DNA of 64,000 nt, from assembly GCA_040901795.1 (NCBI GenBank), contig JBBDYH010000147.1:7869-71868 (forward strand), given 5' to 3'. The stretch is from JBBDYH01 sp040901795 (GTDB taxonomy: Bacteria; Planctomycetota; Planctomycetia; Pirellulales; JALHPA01). The position numbers and the translations under genes are program-made. Positions 43,852 to 53,603 of this stretch are shown here, one piece after another. Within the stretch, counting starts at the first letter, position 1. The number at the start of each line of letters is the position of its first letter. The notes beneath the pieces are model-generated. The model saw only the letters and a program-made list of their open reading frames with translations. It had not been told where the DNA came from and did not search any database.

Positions 43852-45639
43852 ATGACCTCGCTCATCCCGCGAACTAGCCTGCGCAAAAACGTTTCACGCG
43901 CTAGCACACGCCGATGCACCGGCCGGCGCACGCGACCATTCATGATTGAAAAGCTAGAACACCGGACGCTGTTGGCCGTCGATGTCAGCGTGGACTTGAC
44001 CGGCACACTGATCATCGAAGGCGCCGATGACGACGACATGGTCACCGTTACCGGCATCGGCACCGGCACCGGCAACTATGACGTGACGACCGCCCAGGGC
44101 AGCCAGACCGTGTCGGGCGTGACCGGCGGCATCGCAGTCAACCTGGGTGATGGCGGTAATACGCTGGTGATGAACCTCGTCTACGTCGCCGGAATCATTG
44201 ACATTCGCACCGGCGCAGGCGCCGATATGGTTGTGCTCGGCGATCAAGATGTGGTCTCGTCGGCCGGCGATTTGCGCATCGACCTGGGCGGCGGCAGCGA
44301 CCGGCTCGACGGCAAACGGCTGTACATCGGGGCCAGCCAATTCATCAATGGGGGCGACGGCGACGACGAGCTGATCTTCGACGGGTTCCTGTCGCCGCAG
44401 TTCACGTTGGGCACCTCGGCGGCCGGCAACGTCGCCTGGTCCGGCGGTGCGGGCAACGATACGGTCCACGTCATTTACGGGTTTGTGGTGGGCGCCATGG
44501 TGATTGACCTCGGCGACGGGGGGGACGCGCTGACCATGTTTGGCTCGGCGATCTCGGGCGACGTGATTTACCTGGGGGGCGCCGGCAACGACGGCTTCAA
44601 CGTGGATACGAACTTCTTCGACGCCAACATGCGGATCGAAGGCAACGTTGACGGCGACACGGTGTTTGTGGCCAATGGCTTAGGAACGGAGATCGCGCTG
44701 GTTCAAACGCACGACGGCGGCGACTTCTTGACGGTCGTGAACCACACGGCTGTCCAACTGCACATTGACGCCGGCGCGGGGGACGACGTAGTCGAATTCC
44801 GCTCCTCGGCGTTCGATGTTGTCTTCGCGCAAATGGGCGATGGGAACGACATGCTGACCGCCCGCGGGAACCTGGTCCGCATCCTCCTCGATATCGAGGG
44901 CGGGCTCGGCGAAAGCGACCAGTTCTCAGACCTGGGCAACACCCTCGGCGCGTTTCAAAGGCGATGTTTTGAACTCTCGGCCCACGGTCCTGTGACAATC
45001 ACGAAGGTCGCGACCGAGACGATCCAATTACGCACCCAAGCCACGACTCCCTACAACATCCTGCTCGCCACGGCGAGCGGCGGGTTTGAGCCGTACACCT
45101 TCACGCTCGACTCGGGCATCGGGTTTCAGCCGCTGGGGATGCAGCTTGTCACCGTAGGAAACCAGCTCTTTCTGCAAGGCATTCCCAGCCCGGGGTCCGA
45201 AAGCCCCTTCGCGCGCCAGTTCGGCGTCTGCGTCAAGGACCTGGCGGGCAACTCCGATTGCGTCGACATGCCGTTCTCGTATGTCGTCGACGGCACAGTC
45301 GTCGGGCCCACTCTCGATACGACCGGCATCTGGTCGGGCTTCTTCAGCCAGAGCAATCCGTTGGGGACGCAGTCTGGCGCCATGACGCTGAATCTGACGG
45401 CTAATCCCGCGTTCACCACGGTGGTGACCGGGACGATCACGCTCAGCGGTTCCGGGACGCGCACGCTGTTCGGTACGGTCAACGGGTCGGACTTCGTATT
45501 CAACATCCAGCGCTCGCCCGGCTTCATCATCCATCAACTGACGGGCACCGTGACGGTGACGACGATGAGCGGGGACAGCCTGTTGATCGACACCAGCGGT
45601 GGCGAAACCACGGGCAATTTTAACTTGAATAGACAATAG
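43852..45639 (+). CDS. Secreted LExR-family protein with N-terminal beta-roll domain
   Basis: 595 residues from ATG 43852, with AGGAG 8 bases upstream. A basic N-terminus leads to IEKLEHRTLLAVDVSV, the planctomycete extracellular signature. Residues 45-370 are an Asp/Gly-rich beta-roll-like repeat region (GAGADMVVLGDQDVVSSAGD, GGDGDDELIFDGFLSPQF, GAGNDTVHVIYGF) suited to calcium binding. Residues 380-480 resemble a putative-Ig/cadherin-like fold (PYNILLATASGGFEPYTFTL), and the C-terminal 110 residues are a lipocalin-like beta barrel (GIWSGFFSQSNPLGTQSGAM). The beta-roll is closely similar to the C-terminal domain of the next gene. Likely cell-surface or matrix protein. Confidence 0.85.
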   Translation: MTSLIPRTSLRKNVSRASTRRCTGRRTRPFMIEKLEHRTLLAVDVSVDLTGTLIIEGADDDDMVTVTGIGTGTGNYDVTTAQGSQTVSGVTGGIAVNLGDGGNTLVMNLVYVAGIIDIRTGAGADMVVLGDQDVVSSAGDLRIDLGGGSDRLDGKRLYIGASQFINGGDGDDELIFDGFLSPQFTLGTSAAGNVAWSGGAGNDTVHVIYGFVVGAMVIDLGDGGDALTMFGSAISGDVIYLGGAGNDGFNVDTNFFDANMRIEGNVDGDTVFVANGLGTEIALVQTHDGGDFLTVVNHTAVQLHIDAGAGDDVVEFRSSAFDVVFAQMGDGNDMLTARGNLVRILLDIEGGLGESDQFSDLGNTLGAFQRRCFELSAHGPVTITKVATETIQLRTQATTPYNILLATASGGFEPYTFTLDSGIGFQPLGMQLVTVGNQLFLQGIPSPGSESPFARQFGVCVKDLAGNSDCVDMPFSYVVDGTVVGPTLDTTGIWSGFFSQSNPLGTQSGAMTLNLTANPAFTTVVTGTITLSGSGTRTLFGTVNGSDFVFNIQRSPGFIIHQLTGTVTVTTMSGDSLLIDTSGGETTGNFNLNRQ

Positions 45640-45673
45640 CCGGCTCGCTAAGCACAACAACTGGAGATGCACC

Positions 45674-48600
45674 ATGATTCCGCAATTCTTTCGCGCCCGA
45701 CCGCGCAAATCAGCCGTTCGTTCGACCTCGCGGCGCGGCGCCGGCCGACGCAGATGGCCCTGGACCTTTGAGCGTTTGGAAGATCGGGCGCTTTTGGCGA
45801 CGTTCACGGTCAATAACTCTCTCGATACGGTGGACGCGAACCCAGGCGACGGAAGCGCCCTGGATGCCACCGGCGCGACGACGCTGCGTGCGGCAATCAT
45901 GGAGGCGAATGCATTGGCGGGGGATGATTCTATTCAGTTTGATCCGTCGCTGGCCGGCGGAACGATCACGTTGACGTTGGGTGAGCTTCCCGTCACCGGG
46001 GAATTAACGATCACCGGCCTCGGAGAAGATCAGATTGCGATCAGCGGCAATGACGTAACTCGGGTTCTTCACGTGCTGCCGGGCGTAAGCCTAACTTTGG
46101 AACATGTCACAATACGGAAAGGAAGTGCGCAAGGTGACTTTCCGAATAATCTTGCCGGTGGAATTTACAACGAAGTGGGCAACTTGACGATTAACAATTC
46201 CACGATAACCGAAAACTCTGCGCGATCGGTGGGCGGAGCTATTTACAGCAGTGGGAATTTGACAATCCAGAGCAGCACCTTCTCGAGCAACTCGGCGGTT
46301 GGGGGCGGAGCGCTGTACGTCGTGAGTGCGGGCTCAGGCACAGGTCGCGCACTCATCTCCAAGAGCACATTCACGCTCAACGTGGCGCCCAGCACTTTTG
46401 GCGATGGTGCCGCCCTTGTGAATCACGCCGAAATGACGGTCGTCAACACGACGTTATCAAACAACTCAACAGGCGGAGAGGGAGGCGCCATCTGGAACGG
46501 GAACGGAAACCTAACCGTTACCAACACGACGATCACGCGGAACTCGGCCGGTACTCACGGCGGTGGTATTTGGAATGGGGGGCGACTCTTGTTTGGCAAC
46601 TCGGTCATCGCAGCCAATTCCGCTCCTACCGGCCCGGACGGCTTTGAGCGCGGCTTCGTATCCATTGCCTCGATGGGTCATAATCTAGTCGGGAACTCCG
46701 ACGGCTTCGGGGTAACAGCTACGACGGGGGATCAGTTTGGCACGACCAGCGGAGTGCTCGATCCCCGCCTCGGTCCCTTGGCCAACAATGGCGGACCGAC
46801 GAGGACGCACGCGCTGCTGCCTGGCAGCCCCGCGATCGACGCAGGCAACAACGCCGCTGCCCAGGCGACGGATCAGCGGGGGGTTACACGACCGCGCGAC
46901 GGCAACGCGGACGGCATCGCCGTCGTTGACATCGGCGCTTTCGAGCGTGAAGAAAACACGCCGCCCAGCGCCGATGCCGGAGGACCTTATACCGTCGAGG
47001 CCGGAATGGATTTGCACCTTAATGCCGGCGATTCGTTCGACCCCGACTCGGCCACGGGCGATCAAATCGTCCGCTACGAGTGGGACCTCAACAACGACGG
47101 CACGATCATCGACGTTGACATTGACACTTCGACTCCCGGCAAGGTCGTGCTCTGGGAAACGCTGCAGGCTCTGGGCCTTGGCATTGGGACCCACACCATC
47201 GCGCTGCGCGTGACCGACATGTTTGGCAGTGGCGACAGCGCTACCACGACGGTGACGATCAGAGGCACCTTGGCGAATGATCAGTCGGTGTCCACGCCGG
47301 AAGACACCGCCAGGGTCATTACGCTCACCGCTGCGGATTTCGAAGACGACTCGCTCACCTTCAGCATTGTCGCTCAGCCGAGCCACGGCACCCTGAGCGG
47401 TACGGCGCCCAACCTCACGTACACTCCGGCGGCGGATTATGACGGTCCGGATAGCTTCACGTTCAAGGCGAATGACGGTCAGGCGGACTCGAACATCGCC
47501 ACGGTGACGATCGACGTCACTTCGATGACCGACACGTTCGTGGTCGATACGCTCGTGGATGAAAACGACGGAAACCTTTCGTCCGGCGATTTCTCGCTGC
47601 GCGAAACGATCGCGCGGGCGAACGTGGGGGCTGGGCTAGACGTTATTCAATTCGATTCTGCACTGGCCGGCGGGACCATCACGCTGACGATGGGCGAGCT
47701 TGCGATCACGACCGACGTAACCGTTACCGGGCTCGGGGCGGATCAACTGGCCCTCAGCGGGAACAACGCATCGCGTGTTTTCAACGTCGCTGCTGGAACC
47801 ACCGTTGACATCTTCGGGTTAACGATCCGAAATGGGCGAGCGGGATTCGCGGGCGGCATTTTGAATGACGGCACTCTGGCAATCACCGACAGCGTACTCT
47901 CTGGTAATTCCGCTAGCTCGTCCGTTGGAGGCGGTGTCATGAACAGAGACACGCTAACGATCAACAACAGCACGATTTCCGGCAACTCCGCTGCCCAAGA
48001 CGGCGGCGGCATCATAAACTTGAGCTTAGCCCGATCGCTGACGATCAACAACAGCACCATTTCCGGTAACTCCGCTGCCGAACAAGGCGGCGGTATCTAC
48101 CACCGATCGGAAATTGGCACGCTGATGATCCGCAACAGCACGGTTGTCGGGAATACAACTAGCCGCTTCGGCGGAGGTATCTACAATGCCATAGGCAGGG
48201 GCCTAACGCTGCAAAACACGATCATCGCAGGCAACAGCGCCTTGCTCGGTCATCCTGACTTTTCGGGCAATGCTGCAAGTCTTGGCAACAATCTGGTTGG
48301 CGACACGAGCGACAGCTCCGGCTGGATCGCCAGCGATTTACAGAACGTCGATGCCCGCCTCGGTCCCTTGGCCAACAACGGCGGACCGACGATGACGCAT
48401 GTGCTGCTCGCCGGCAGCCCGGCCATCGACGCAGGCAACAACGCCACTGCCCCGGGGACCGATCAGCGGGGGATCATACGACCGCGAGACGGCAATGCGG
48501 ACGGCATTGCCGTCACTGACATCGGTGCCTACGAGCGTGAGGAAAACACGCCCCCCGTCGCCGACGCCGGTGGACCCTATACCGTCGAGGCCGGAAGGGA

Positions 48601-51559
48601 CTTGCACCTCGATGCCGGCAACTCGTTCGACCCCGACGCGGCCACGGGCGATCAAATCGTCCTCTACGAGTGGGACCTCGACAACGACGGCACGATCATC
48701 AACGTTGATATCGACACTTTGACTCCCAATACGGTTGTGCCGTGGGAAACATTGCAGACGCTTGGGCTTGGCATTGGAACCCACCCCATCGCGCTGCGCG
48801 TGACGGACAGCTTTGACAGTGACGCCAGCGCTACCACGACGGTGACAATTGAAGACACGACCGCCCCGGTGTTCAGCAACGTGCCCGCGAACATGACCGT
48901 CGAGGCCACCGGCCCAGACGGCGCCGCGGTGACGTACGCGGCGGCGACCGCGACCGATCTGAACGAAGGCGTTGTGACGGTCTTCTATTCGATCGCCAGC
49001 GGCAGTGTGTTTCCCCTGGGCATTAGCACGGTGGAGCTGACGGCCAGCGACACGAGCGGCAACCAGGCCACCGCCAGCTTTACGGTCAACGTCCAAGACA
49101 CCACGCCGCCGGAACTGATAGCGCCGGCCGATCTGACCCTTGAAGCCACGGGCCCCTCCGGAGCGGCGGCGAGTTTTTCGGCTACGGCGACCGACGCAGT
49201 CTCGACGCCGACGCTTGCCTACTCGCATCCCAGCGGCTCGGAGTTCCCACTCGGCACAACGACCGTCACCGTTACCGCCACCGACACGGCGGGCAACGCC
49301 AGCTCGGCCTCGTTCACGATTCTCGTCCAAGACACCACGCCGCCGAGCGTTACCGCGCCGCAGGACCTTACCGTGGAGGCCACGAGCGCGGCCGGCGCCG
49401 TCGTCAACTTTACTCCAACAGCGACCGACCTCGTCTCGACGCCGACCGTTGTCTCCACGCCCGCCAGCGGCTCGCAGTTCACGTTGGGCACAACGACGGT
49501 GCTGGTCACCGCCACCGACGCCGCCGGCAACAGCAGCCAGGCCTCGTTTGATGTGACCGTTCAAGACACCATCGCGCCTTCGCTTACCGTGCCCGGCGAC
49601 ATCACTGTCGAGGCGACAACGGCCGCCGGCGCAGTCGTCACCTTCGCCGCTACCGCAACCGACGCCGTCGATGCTGCGCCGACAATTACCCATACACCGG
49701 CGAGCAGCTCACAATTTCCACTCGGCGAAACCACGGTGACGGTGACGGCCACCGACGACGCGGGCAATATCGCCACCGGCACATTCAAGGTCTTCGTGAT
49801 CGACTCGACGGGGCCGACGATCGTGCTCCCGCCCGACCAGTCGTTTGAGGCGACCAGCGCCGCCGGCGCGATGGTGACGTTTAGCGAAGCGACGACGCCC
49901 GGCGAGATCACCACGATTTCGTATTCTCCGGCGAACGGCTCACAGTTCCCGCTGGGCACAACCAGCGTTCTCGTTACCGCGACCGACAGCCTCGGAAACC
50001 AATCGACTGGAACGTTTGAGGTATCGGTCGCGGACTCCACGGCACCGAGCCTCACCGCGCCTACGGACCTGACGGTCGAGGCCACAAGTGCGGCCGGTGC
50101 GGTTGTCACCTTCATGCCGGCTGCAACCGATGCCGTCTCGACGCCGACCATCGTCTCCGCACCGGCCAGCGGCTCACAGTTCTCGCTGGGCACAACGACC
50201 GTGCTCGTCACTGCTACCGACGCGGCCGGGAACAGCAGCCAGGCCTCGTTCGATGTCACGGTCGTCGATACCACCGCGCCCACGCTCACTTTGCCTGCCG
50301 ACCTCACCGTCGAGGCCACAAATGCCTCCCGCGCGATCGTGAACTTTGCCGCCACGGCGACCGACGCCGTCGATGCCGACCCCACGCTCACTCATATACC
50401 CGCCAGCGGCTCGCAGTTCCCGCTCGGGGAAACTACGGTCAACGTCACGGCGACAGATGATGCCGGGAACGTGTCCACGGGCAGCTTCACGGTCACCGTC
50501 GTCGAAGCCATGCCCTCAGGTCCGATCACCACCGTAAACGTCGTCAGCGGTCAGCTCACGATCGAAGGCGACGATGAAATCAACACCGTCACGATCACCG
50601 GCCTAGGCACGGGCACCGGCAACTACGAAATCACTACGGATCAAGGCACACAGACGGTTACCGGCGTCTCCGGCGGCATCTCGATCAACTTGGGCGGCGA
50701 CGATGACCAACTGACGTTGAACAACGTCTACGTCGCGGGCGCGATCGACATCCAAACTGGCGGCGGCGACGACACACTGGCGCTGGGCAGCAACGACGTG
50801 GTCTCCTCCGCAGGCGATCTGCGGATCGATCTGGGGGCCGGCAACGACACGCTCGACGGCCAGCGGCTGTACATCGGCGGCAACCAAATCATCCAGGCCG
50901 GCGACGGCGACGACGAGCTGATTTTCGAGGGATTCGCTTCGCCGGAGTTCACGCTCGGCACGTCGGCCGCAGGTTTCGCCTTCTGGTCCGGGGGCAGCGG
51001 CAACGACACGGTCAGTGTCATCTACGGCTTCATCGTCGGCGCCTGGGGAATCTACCTGGGCGACGGCATGGATTCGCTCGATGTCTTCGGCTCGGCCGTG
51101 TCCGGCGATGTCGTCTTCTCAGGCGACGCAGGCGATGACACATTGACCGTCGATACCAATTTCATCGATGCCACCCATGTAATCCAGGGGCTAGGCGGCA
51201 ACGACACCGTGTTCCTGGCCAACGGGTTGGGGACCGAGTTCACCTCGATCGTCACCGGCGACGGAAATGACCGCGTAACGGTGCGGAACCAGACAACAAA
51301 CCATCTCAGCCTCGATACCGGCGCAGGTAATGACGAGGTCGACGTTCGCGCTTCGGCGTTTGATCGGTTCTTTGCGTTGCTGGGCGAGGACCTCTTCGCA
51401 GCGATCGGCAATGATGACGACCAGCTCACGGTACACGGCAACCTGACGCGGTTCGAGACCGACCTCGATGGCGGACTCGGCGAGGCCGACCGGCTGCGGG
51501 ACTTGGGCAATAGCTTCTTCGGCTCTTACCAAAGTCGCCGCTTTGAGCTGTTCAGCTAG
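45674..51559 (+). CDS. Giant secreted protein: two pectate-lyase-like beta-helices, PKD-like, seven HYR domains, beta-roll
   Basis: 1961 residues; GGAG precedes ATG 45674 by 7 bases. FERLEDRALLATFTV near residue 33 is the export signature. Then a choice-of-anchor-Q beta-helix (about 40-430; TLRAAIMEANALAGDDSIQF, GGAIYSSGNLTIQSS, NNGGPTRTHALLPGSPAIDAG), a PKD/cadherin-like stretch, a second beta-helix (about 622-965) and a second PKD-like unit. Seven HYR/Ig-like repeats of about 80 residues follow (DTTPPELIAPADLTLEAT, SGSQFPLGTTTV.VTATDAAGN), then a C-terminal beta-roll (1615-1961) ending YQSRRFELFS. It probably binds glycans or builds a surface fibre. Confidence 0.88.
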   Translation: MIPQFFRARPRKSAVRSTSRRGAGRRRWPWTFERLEDRALLATFTVNNSLDTVDANPGDGSALDATGATTLRAAIMEANALAGDDSIQFDPSLAGGTITLTLGELPVTGELTITGLGEDQIAISGNDVTRVLHVLPGVSLTLEHVTIRKGSAQGDFPNNLAGGIYNEVGNLTINNSTITENSARSVGGAIYSSGNLTIQSSTFSSNSAVGGGALYVVSAGSGTGRALISKSTFTLNVAPSTFGDGAALVNHAEMTVVNTTLSNNSTGGEGGAIWNGNGNLTVTNTTITRNSAGTHGGGIWNGGRLLFGNSVIAANSAPTGPDGFERGFVSIASMGHNLVGNSDGFGVTATTGDQFGTTSGVLDPRLGPLANNGGPTRTHALLPGSPAIDAGNNAAAQATDQRGVTRPRDGNADGIAVVDIGAFEREENTPPSADAGGPYTVEAGMDLHLNAGDSFDPDSATGDQIVRYEWDLNNDGTIIDVDIDTSTPGKVVLWETLQALGLGIGTHTIALRVTDMFGSGDSATTTVTIRGTLANDQSVSTPEDTARVITLTAADFEDDSLTFSIVAQPSHGTLSGTAPNLTYTPAADYDGPDSFTFKANDGQADSNIATVTIDVTSMTDTFVVDTLVDENDGNLSSGDFSLRETIARANVGAGLDVIQFDSALAGGTITLTMGELAITTDVTVTGLGADQLALSGNNASRVFNVAAGTTVDIFGLTIRNGRAGFAGGILNDGTLAITDSVLSGNSASSSVGGGVMNRDTLTINNSTISGNSAAQDGGGIINLSLARSLTINNSTISGNSAAEQGGGIYHRSEIGTLMIRNSTVVGNTTSRFGGGIYNAIGRGLTLQNTIIAGNSALLGHPDFSGNAASLGNNLVGDTSDSSGWIASDLQNVDARLGPLANNGGPTMTHVLLAGSPAIDAGNNATAPGTDQRGIIRPRDGNADGIAVTDIGAYEREENTPPVADAGGPYTVEAGRDLHLDAGNSFDPDAATGDQIVLYEWDLDNDGTIINVDIDTLTPNTVVPWETLQTLGLGIGTHPIALRVTDSFDSDASATTTVTIEDTTAPVFSNVPANMTVEATGPDGAAVTYAAATATDLNEGVVTVFYSIASGSVFPLGISTVELTASDTSGNQATASFTVNVQDTTPPELIAPADLTLEATGPSGAAASFSATATDAVSTPTLAYSHPSGSEFPLGTTTVTVTATDTAGNASSASFTILVQDTTPPSVTAPQDLTVEATSAAGAVVNFTPTATDLVSTPTVVSTPASGSQFTLGTTTVLVTATDAAGNSSQASFDVTVQDTIAPSLTVPGDITVEATTAAGAVVTFAATATDAVDAAPTITHTPASSSQFPLGETTVTVTATDDAGNIATGTFKVFVIDSTGPTIVLPPDQSFEATSAAGAMVTFSEATTPGEITTISYSPANGSQFPLGTTSVLVTATDSLGNQSTGTFEVSVADSTAPSLTAPTDLTVEATSAAGAVVTFMPAATDAVSTPTIVSAPASGSQFSLGTTTVLVTATDAAGNSSQASFDVTVVDTTAPTLTLPADLTVEATNASRAIVNFAATATDAVDADPTLTHIPASGSQFPLGETTVNVTATDDAGNVSTGSFTVTVVEAMPSGPITTVNVVSGQLTIEGDDEINTVTITGLGTGTGNYEITTDQGTQTVTGVSGGISINLGGDDDQLTLNNVYVAGAIDIQTGGGDDTLALGSNDVVSSAGDLRIDLGAGNDTLDGQRLYIGGNQIIQAGDGDDELIFEGFASPEFTLGTSAAGFAFWSGGSGNDTVSVIYGFIVGAWGIYLGDGMDSLDVFGSAVSGDVVFSGDAGDDTLTVDTNFIDATHVIQGLGGNDTVFLANGLGTEFTSIVTGDGNDRVTVRNQTTNHLSLDTGAGNDEVDVRASAFDRFFALLGEDLFAAIGNDDDQLTVHGNLTRFETDLDGGLGEADRLRDLGNSFFGSYQSRRFELFS
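46740..48850. repeat. Internal duplication within the giant gene
   Basis: The DNA of about 46750-47250 and 48345-48845 is nearly identical (for example CTCGGTCCCTTGGCCAACAA and GGAGGACCTTATACCGTCGA/GGTGGACCCTATACCGTCGA). A unit of beta-helix end plus PKD-like domain was duplicated recently, before much drift. Confidence 0.8.
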
Positions 51560-51560
51560 T

Positions 51561-51624
51561 GTAGTCGTCACGCTCCGCGTGATGAAACATCAATGCCTCC
51601 TCTCGCGGAGCGAGAGGGCTACAC
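51561..51624. repeat. GTAG...CTAC palindromic repeat
   Basis: GTCACGCTCCGCGTGATG and CCTCTCGCGGAGCGAGAGG hairpins within outer GTAG/CTAC ends, directly after the giant gene stop. It is another REP-like family and may end transcription. Confidence 0.65.
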
Positions 51625-51698
51625 TGCTCGCAAGTTGCGGTGCATGGGATGAACCGTTAACATCACCGCTGCCAGTTAACAACTGCACGGCGGTGAGC

Positions 51699-52745
51699 AT
51701 GCCGGAACGATTCCAGATCGGCGTTACGCGCGACTTCCTCAAGCCGGATGACTCGCTGGGGTTTGGAGATATCGGGCTGTCCCTGCTGGATGCCGACCCC
51801 AACGTCGCGTGGAGCTTTCTTCCGGTCAATGAACCGGTTCTGCGGCCGGAATTGATCACACCGTACGATGGATTGCTCGTCCTGGCGCCGCAGGTTTCGG
51901 CCGCTACGCTCGAGGGCGCGGACCGCTTGCGGATCGTTGCACGATTCGGAGTCGGATACGACAACGTCGATGTCGAAGCGTGCACGCGGCACGGTGTGGC
52001 CCTTACCATTACGCCCGATGGCGTACGCCGCCCAGTGGCCGTGGCGGTGATGACGTTCTTGCTCGCCTTGAGCCATAAACTGTTGATCAAAGACCGGCTG
52101 ACGCGCGAGGGCCGCTGGGCGGAAAAGCTGGACTATATGGGGCAAGGCGTGACGGGCCGGACGCTGGGCATCGTTGGGTTGGGAAACATCGGCCGAGAAG
52201 TGCTGCGGCTGGCGACGCCGTTCGAGTTGCGGCGCCTGGCGTTTGACCCGCACGTAAGCACGGAGAGCGTTCGCGGTCTCAACGTCGATCTGGTTTCGCT
52301 CGAAGACCTGCTGCGCGAGTCCGATTATGTGGCGATCTGCTGCGCGCTGACCCCTGAAACACGGCATCTGATCAACGCGCCGAGGCTGCGGCTAATGAAG
52401 CCGACAAGCTATTTGATCAACGTCGCCCGTGGTCCTGTCGTCGATCAGCAGGCGCTAACGCAGATGCTGCAGGAGCACGCGATCGCCGGCGCAGGGCTCG
52501 ATGTGTTCGAACAAGAGCCCATCGATCCAGCCGATCCGCTGTTGAAACTTGACAACGTCATCGTTGCGCCGCACGGGGTCTGTTGGACCGACGAATGTTT
52601 CTTGAACATCGGCAAAAACGCCTGCCAGAGCTTGTTGGATGTCGCTGCCGGCCGGCGGCCGAAGCACGTAGTCAACTCAGCAGCGTTTGACCATCCACGG
52701 TGGGGTGGCACTGACACGCCCGCAGGCTTGACAGTGGGCGATTGA
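51699..52745 (+). CDS. D-2-hydroxyacid dehydrogenase family protein
   Basis: 348 residues from ATG 51699 (MPERFQIGVTRDFLKPDDSL). NAD-binding GIVGLGNIGREVL; the catalytic triad is visible as Arg in LINVARGPVVDQQAL, Glu in GLDVFEQEPIDPADP and His in VIVAPHGVCWTDE. It reduces a 2-ketoacid or oxidises a D-2-hydroxyacid, such as glycerate or hydroxypyruvate. It opens a likely operon of carbohydrate catabolism. The last residues (RWGGTDTPAGLTVGD) are encoded by a palindromic repeat that supplies the stop, so the native C-terminus was probably replaced. Confidence 0.9.
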   Translation: MPERFQIGVTRDFLKPDDSLGFGDIGLSLLDADPNVAWSFLPVNEPVLRPELITPYDGLLVLAPQVSAATLEGADRLRIVARFGVGYDNVDVEACTRHGVALTITPDGVRRPVAVAVMTFLLALSHKLLIKDRLTREGRWAEKLDYMGQGVTGRTLGIVGLGNIGREVLRLATPFELRRLAFDPHVSTESVRGLNVDLVSLEDLLRESDYVAICCALTPETRHLINAPRLRLMKPTSYLINVARGPVVDQQALTQMLQEHAIAGAGLDVFEQEPIDPADPLLKLDNVIVAPHGVCWTDECFLNIGKNACQSLLDVAAGRRPKHVVNSAAFDHPRWGGTDTPAGLTVGD

Positions 52746-52791
52746 AGCGAGTTCGCCACTGACAAGCGAGGCGCTTGTCAGTGCCACCCGA
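52704..52791. repeat. GTGGCACTGACA repeat cluster overlapping the dehydrogenase stop
   Basis: GGGGTGGCACTGACACGCCC at the gene end, then the palindrome at 52757-52783 (CACTGACAAGCG.GGCGCTTGTCAGTG) and GCCACCCGAC. Same family as 28192-28312. Confidence 0.75.
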
Positions 52792-52820
52792 CTTTCAACG
52801 AAACGACTTAAAGGACAACC

Positions 52821-53603
52821 ATGCGAGAAAATAAAGTCAAACGCACGCTGGCCCGTGGAGGCGTGTCGATCGGCACCATGTGCCTGGAGTTTGCCACCAA
52901 CGGCCTGGGGCGGATTTGCGCCGCGGCGGGGGCGGAATTCGCTGTCTACGACATGGAGCATTCCGGCTGGTCGATCGAGACGGTTCGCATGCTCATGGCC
53001 ACCACGCGCTCGACGGACATGGTGCCGCTGGTCCGCCCGCCGACGAACGAGTACCACCTCATTGCTCCGGTGCTCGACATGGGCGCGATGGGCATTGTGG
53101 TCCCGTTTATCAACACGGCCGAGCAGGCGCAGCGGCTGGTCTCGTCGTGCAAATATCCGCCCGCCGGCCGCCGCGGGGCCGCATTCACCGTGGCGCACGA
53201 TGATTACACCAGCGGCGACATGCCGGCCAAGATGCAAAGCTGCAACGATGAAGTACTGATCGTCGCGCAGATCGAGACGATGGAAGGGGTGCAGAACGTT
53301 GAGCAAATTGCGGCGGTTGAAGGCGTCGACGTGGTTTGGATCGGGCAGTTTGATCTGACGACTTCGATGGGCATACCCGGTCAGGTCAAGCATCCGGACT
53401 TCCTCCGCGTGTCGAAGCGGATTCTCGAAGCTTGTCAAAAGGCCGGCAAGGCCGCGGGTTTCGGCTCGCTGATTTTGGACGACGTGTTGGCAGCGCGCGA
53501 AGAAGGCTTCCGGTTCTTGGTCTATACCGCCGACCTGTGGATCTTCCAGCAAGCCCTCCGCCGCGGCCTCCGGAAAATTCGCACCGGCAGTGACGAAGAA
53601 TGA
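52821..53603 (+). CDS. HpcH/HpaI-family class II aldolase
   Basis: 260 residues, the usual length for 2-keto-3-deoxy acid aldolases of this family. MGTMCLEFA-like start (SIGTMCLEFATNGLGRI), catalytic His in YDMEHSGWS, substrate Arg in PLVRPP, phosphate-like loop GAMGIVVPFINTAEQA, metal ligands Glu in AQIETMEGVQN and Asp in GQFDLTTSMG. It cleaves 4-hydroxy-2-oxoacids to pyruvate (or hydroxypyruvate) plus an aldehyde with a divalent metal. AAAGGA before ATG 52821. Its stop overlaps the next start by 4 bases, so the two are co-translated. Confidence 0.92.
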   Translation: MRENKVKRTLARGGVSIGTMCLEFATNGLGRICAAAGAEFAVYDMEHSGWSIETVRMLMATTRSTDMVPLVRPPTNEYHLIAPVLDMGAMGIVVPFINTAEQAQRLVSSCKYPPAGRRGAAFTVAHDDYTSGDMPAKMQSCNDEVLIVAQIETMEGVQNVEQIAAVEGVDVVWIGQFDLTTSMGIPGQVKHPDFLRVSKRILEACQKAGKAAGFGSLILDDVLAAREEGFRFLVYTADLWIFQQALRRGLRKIRTGSDEE

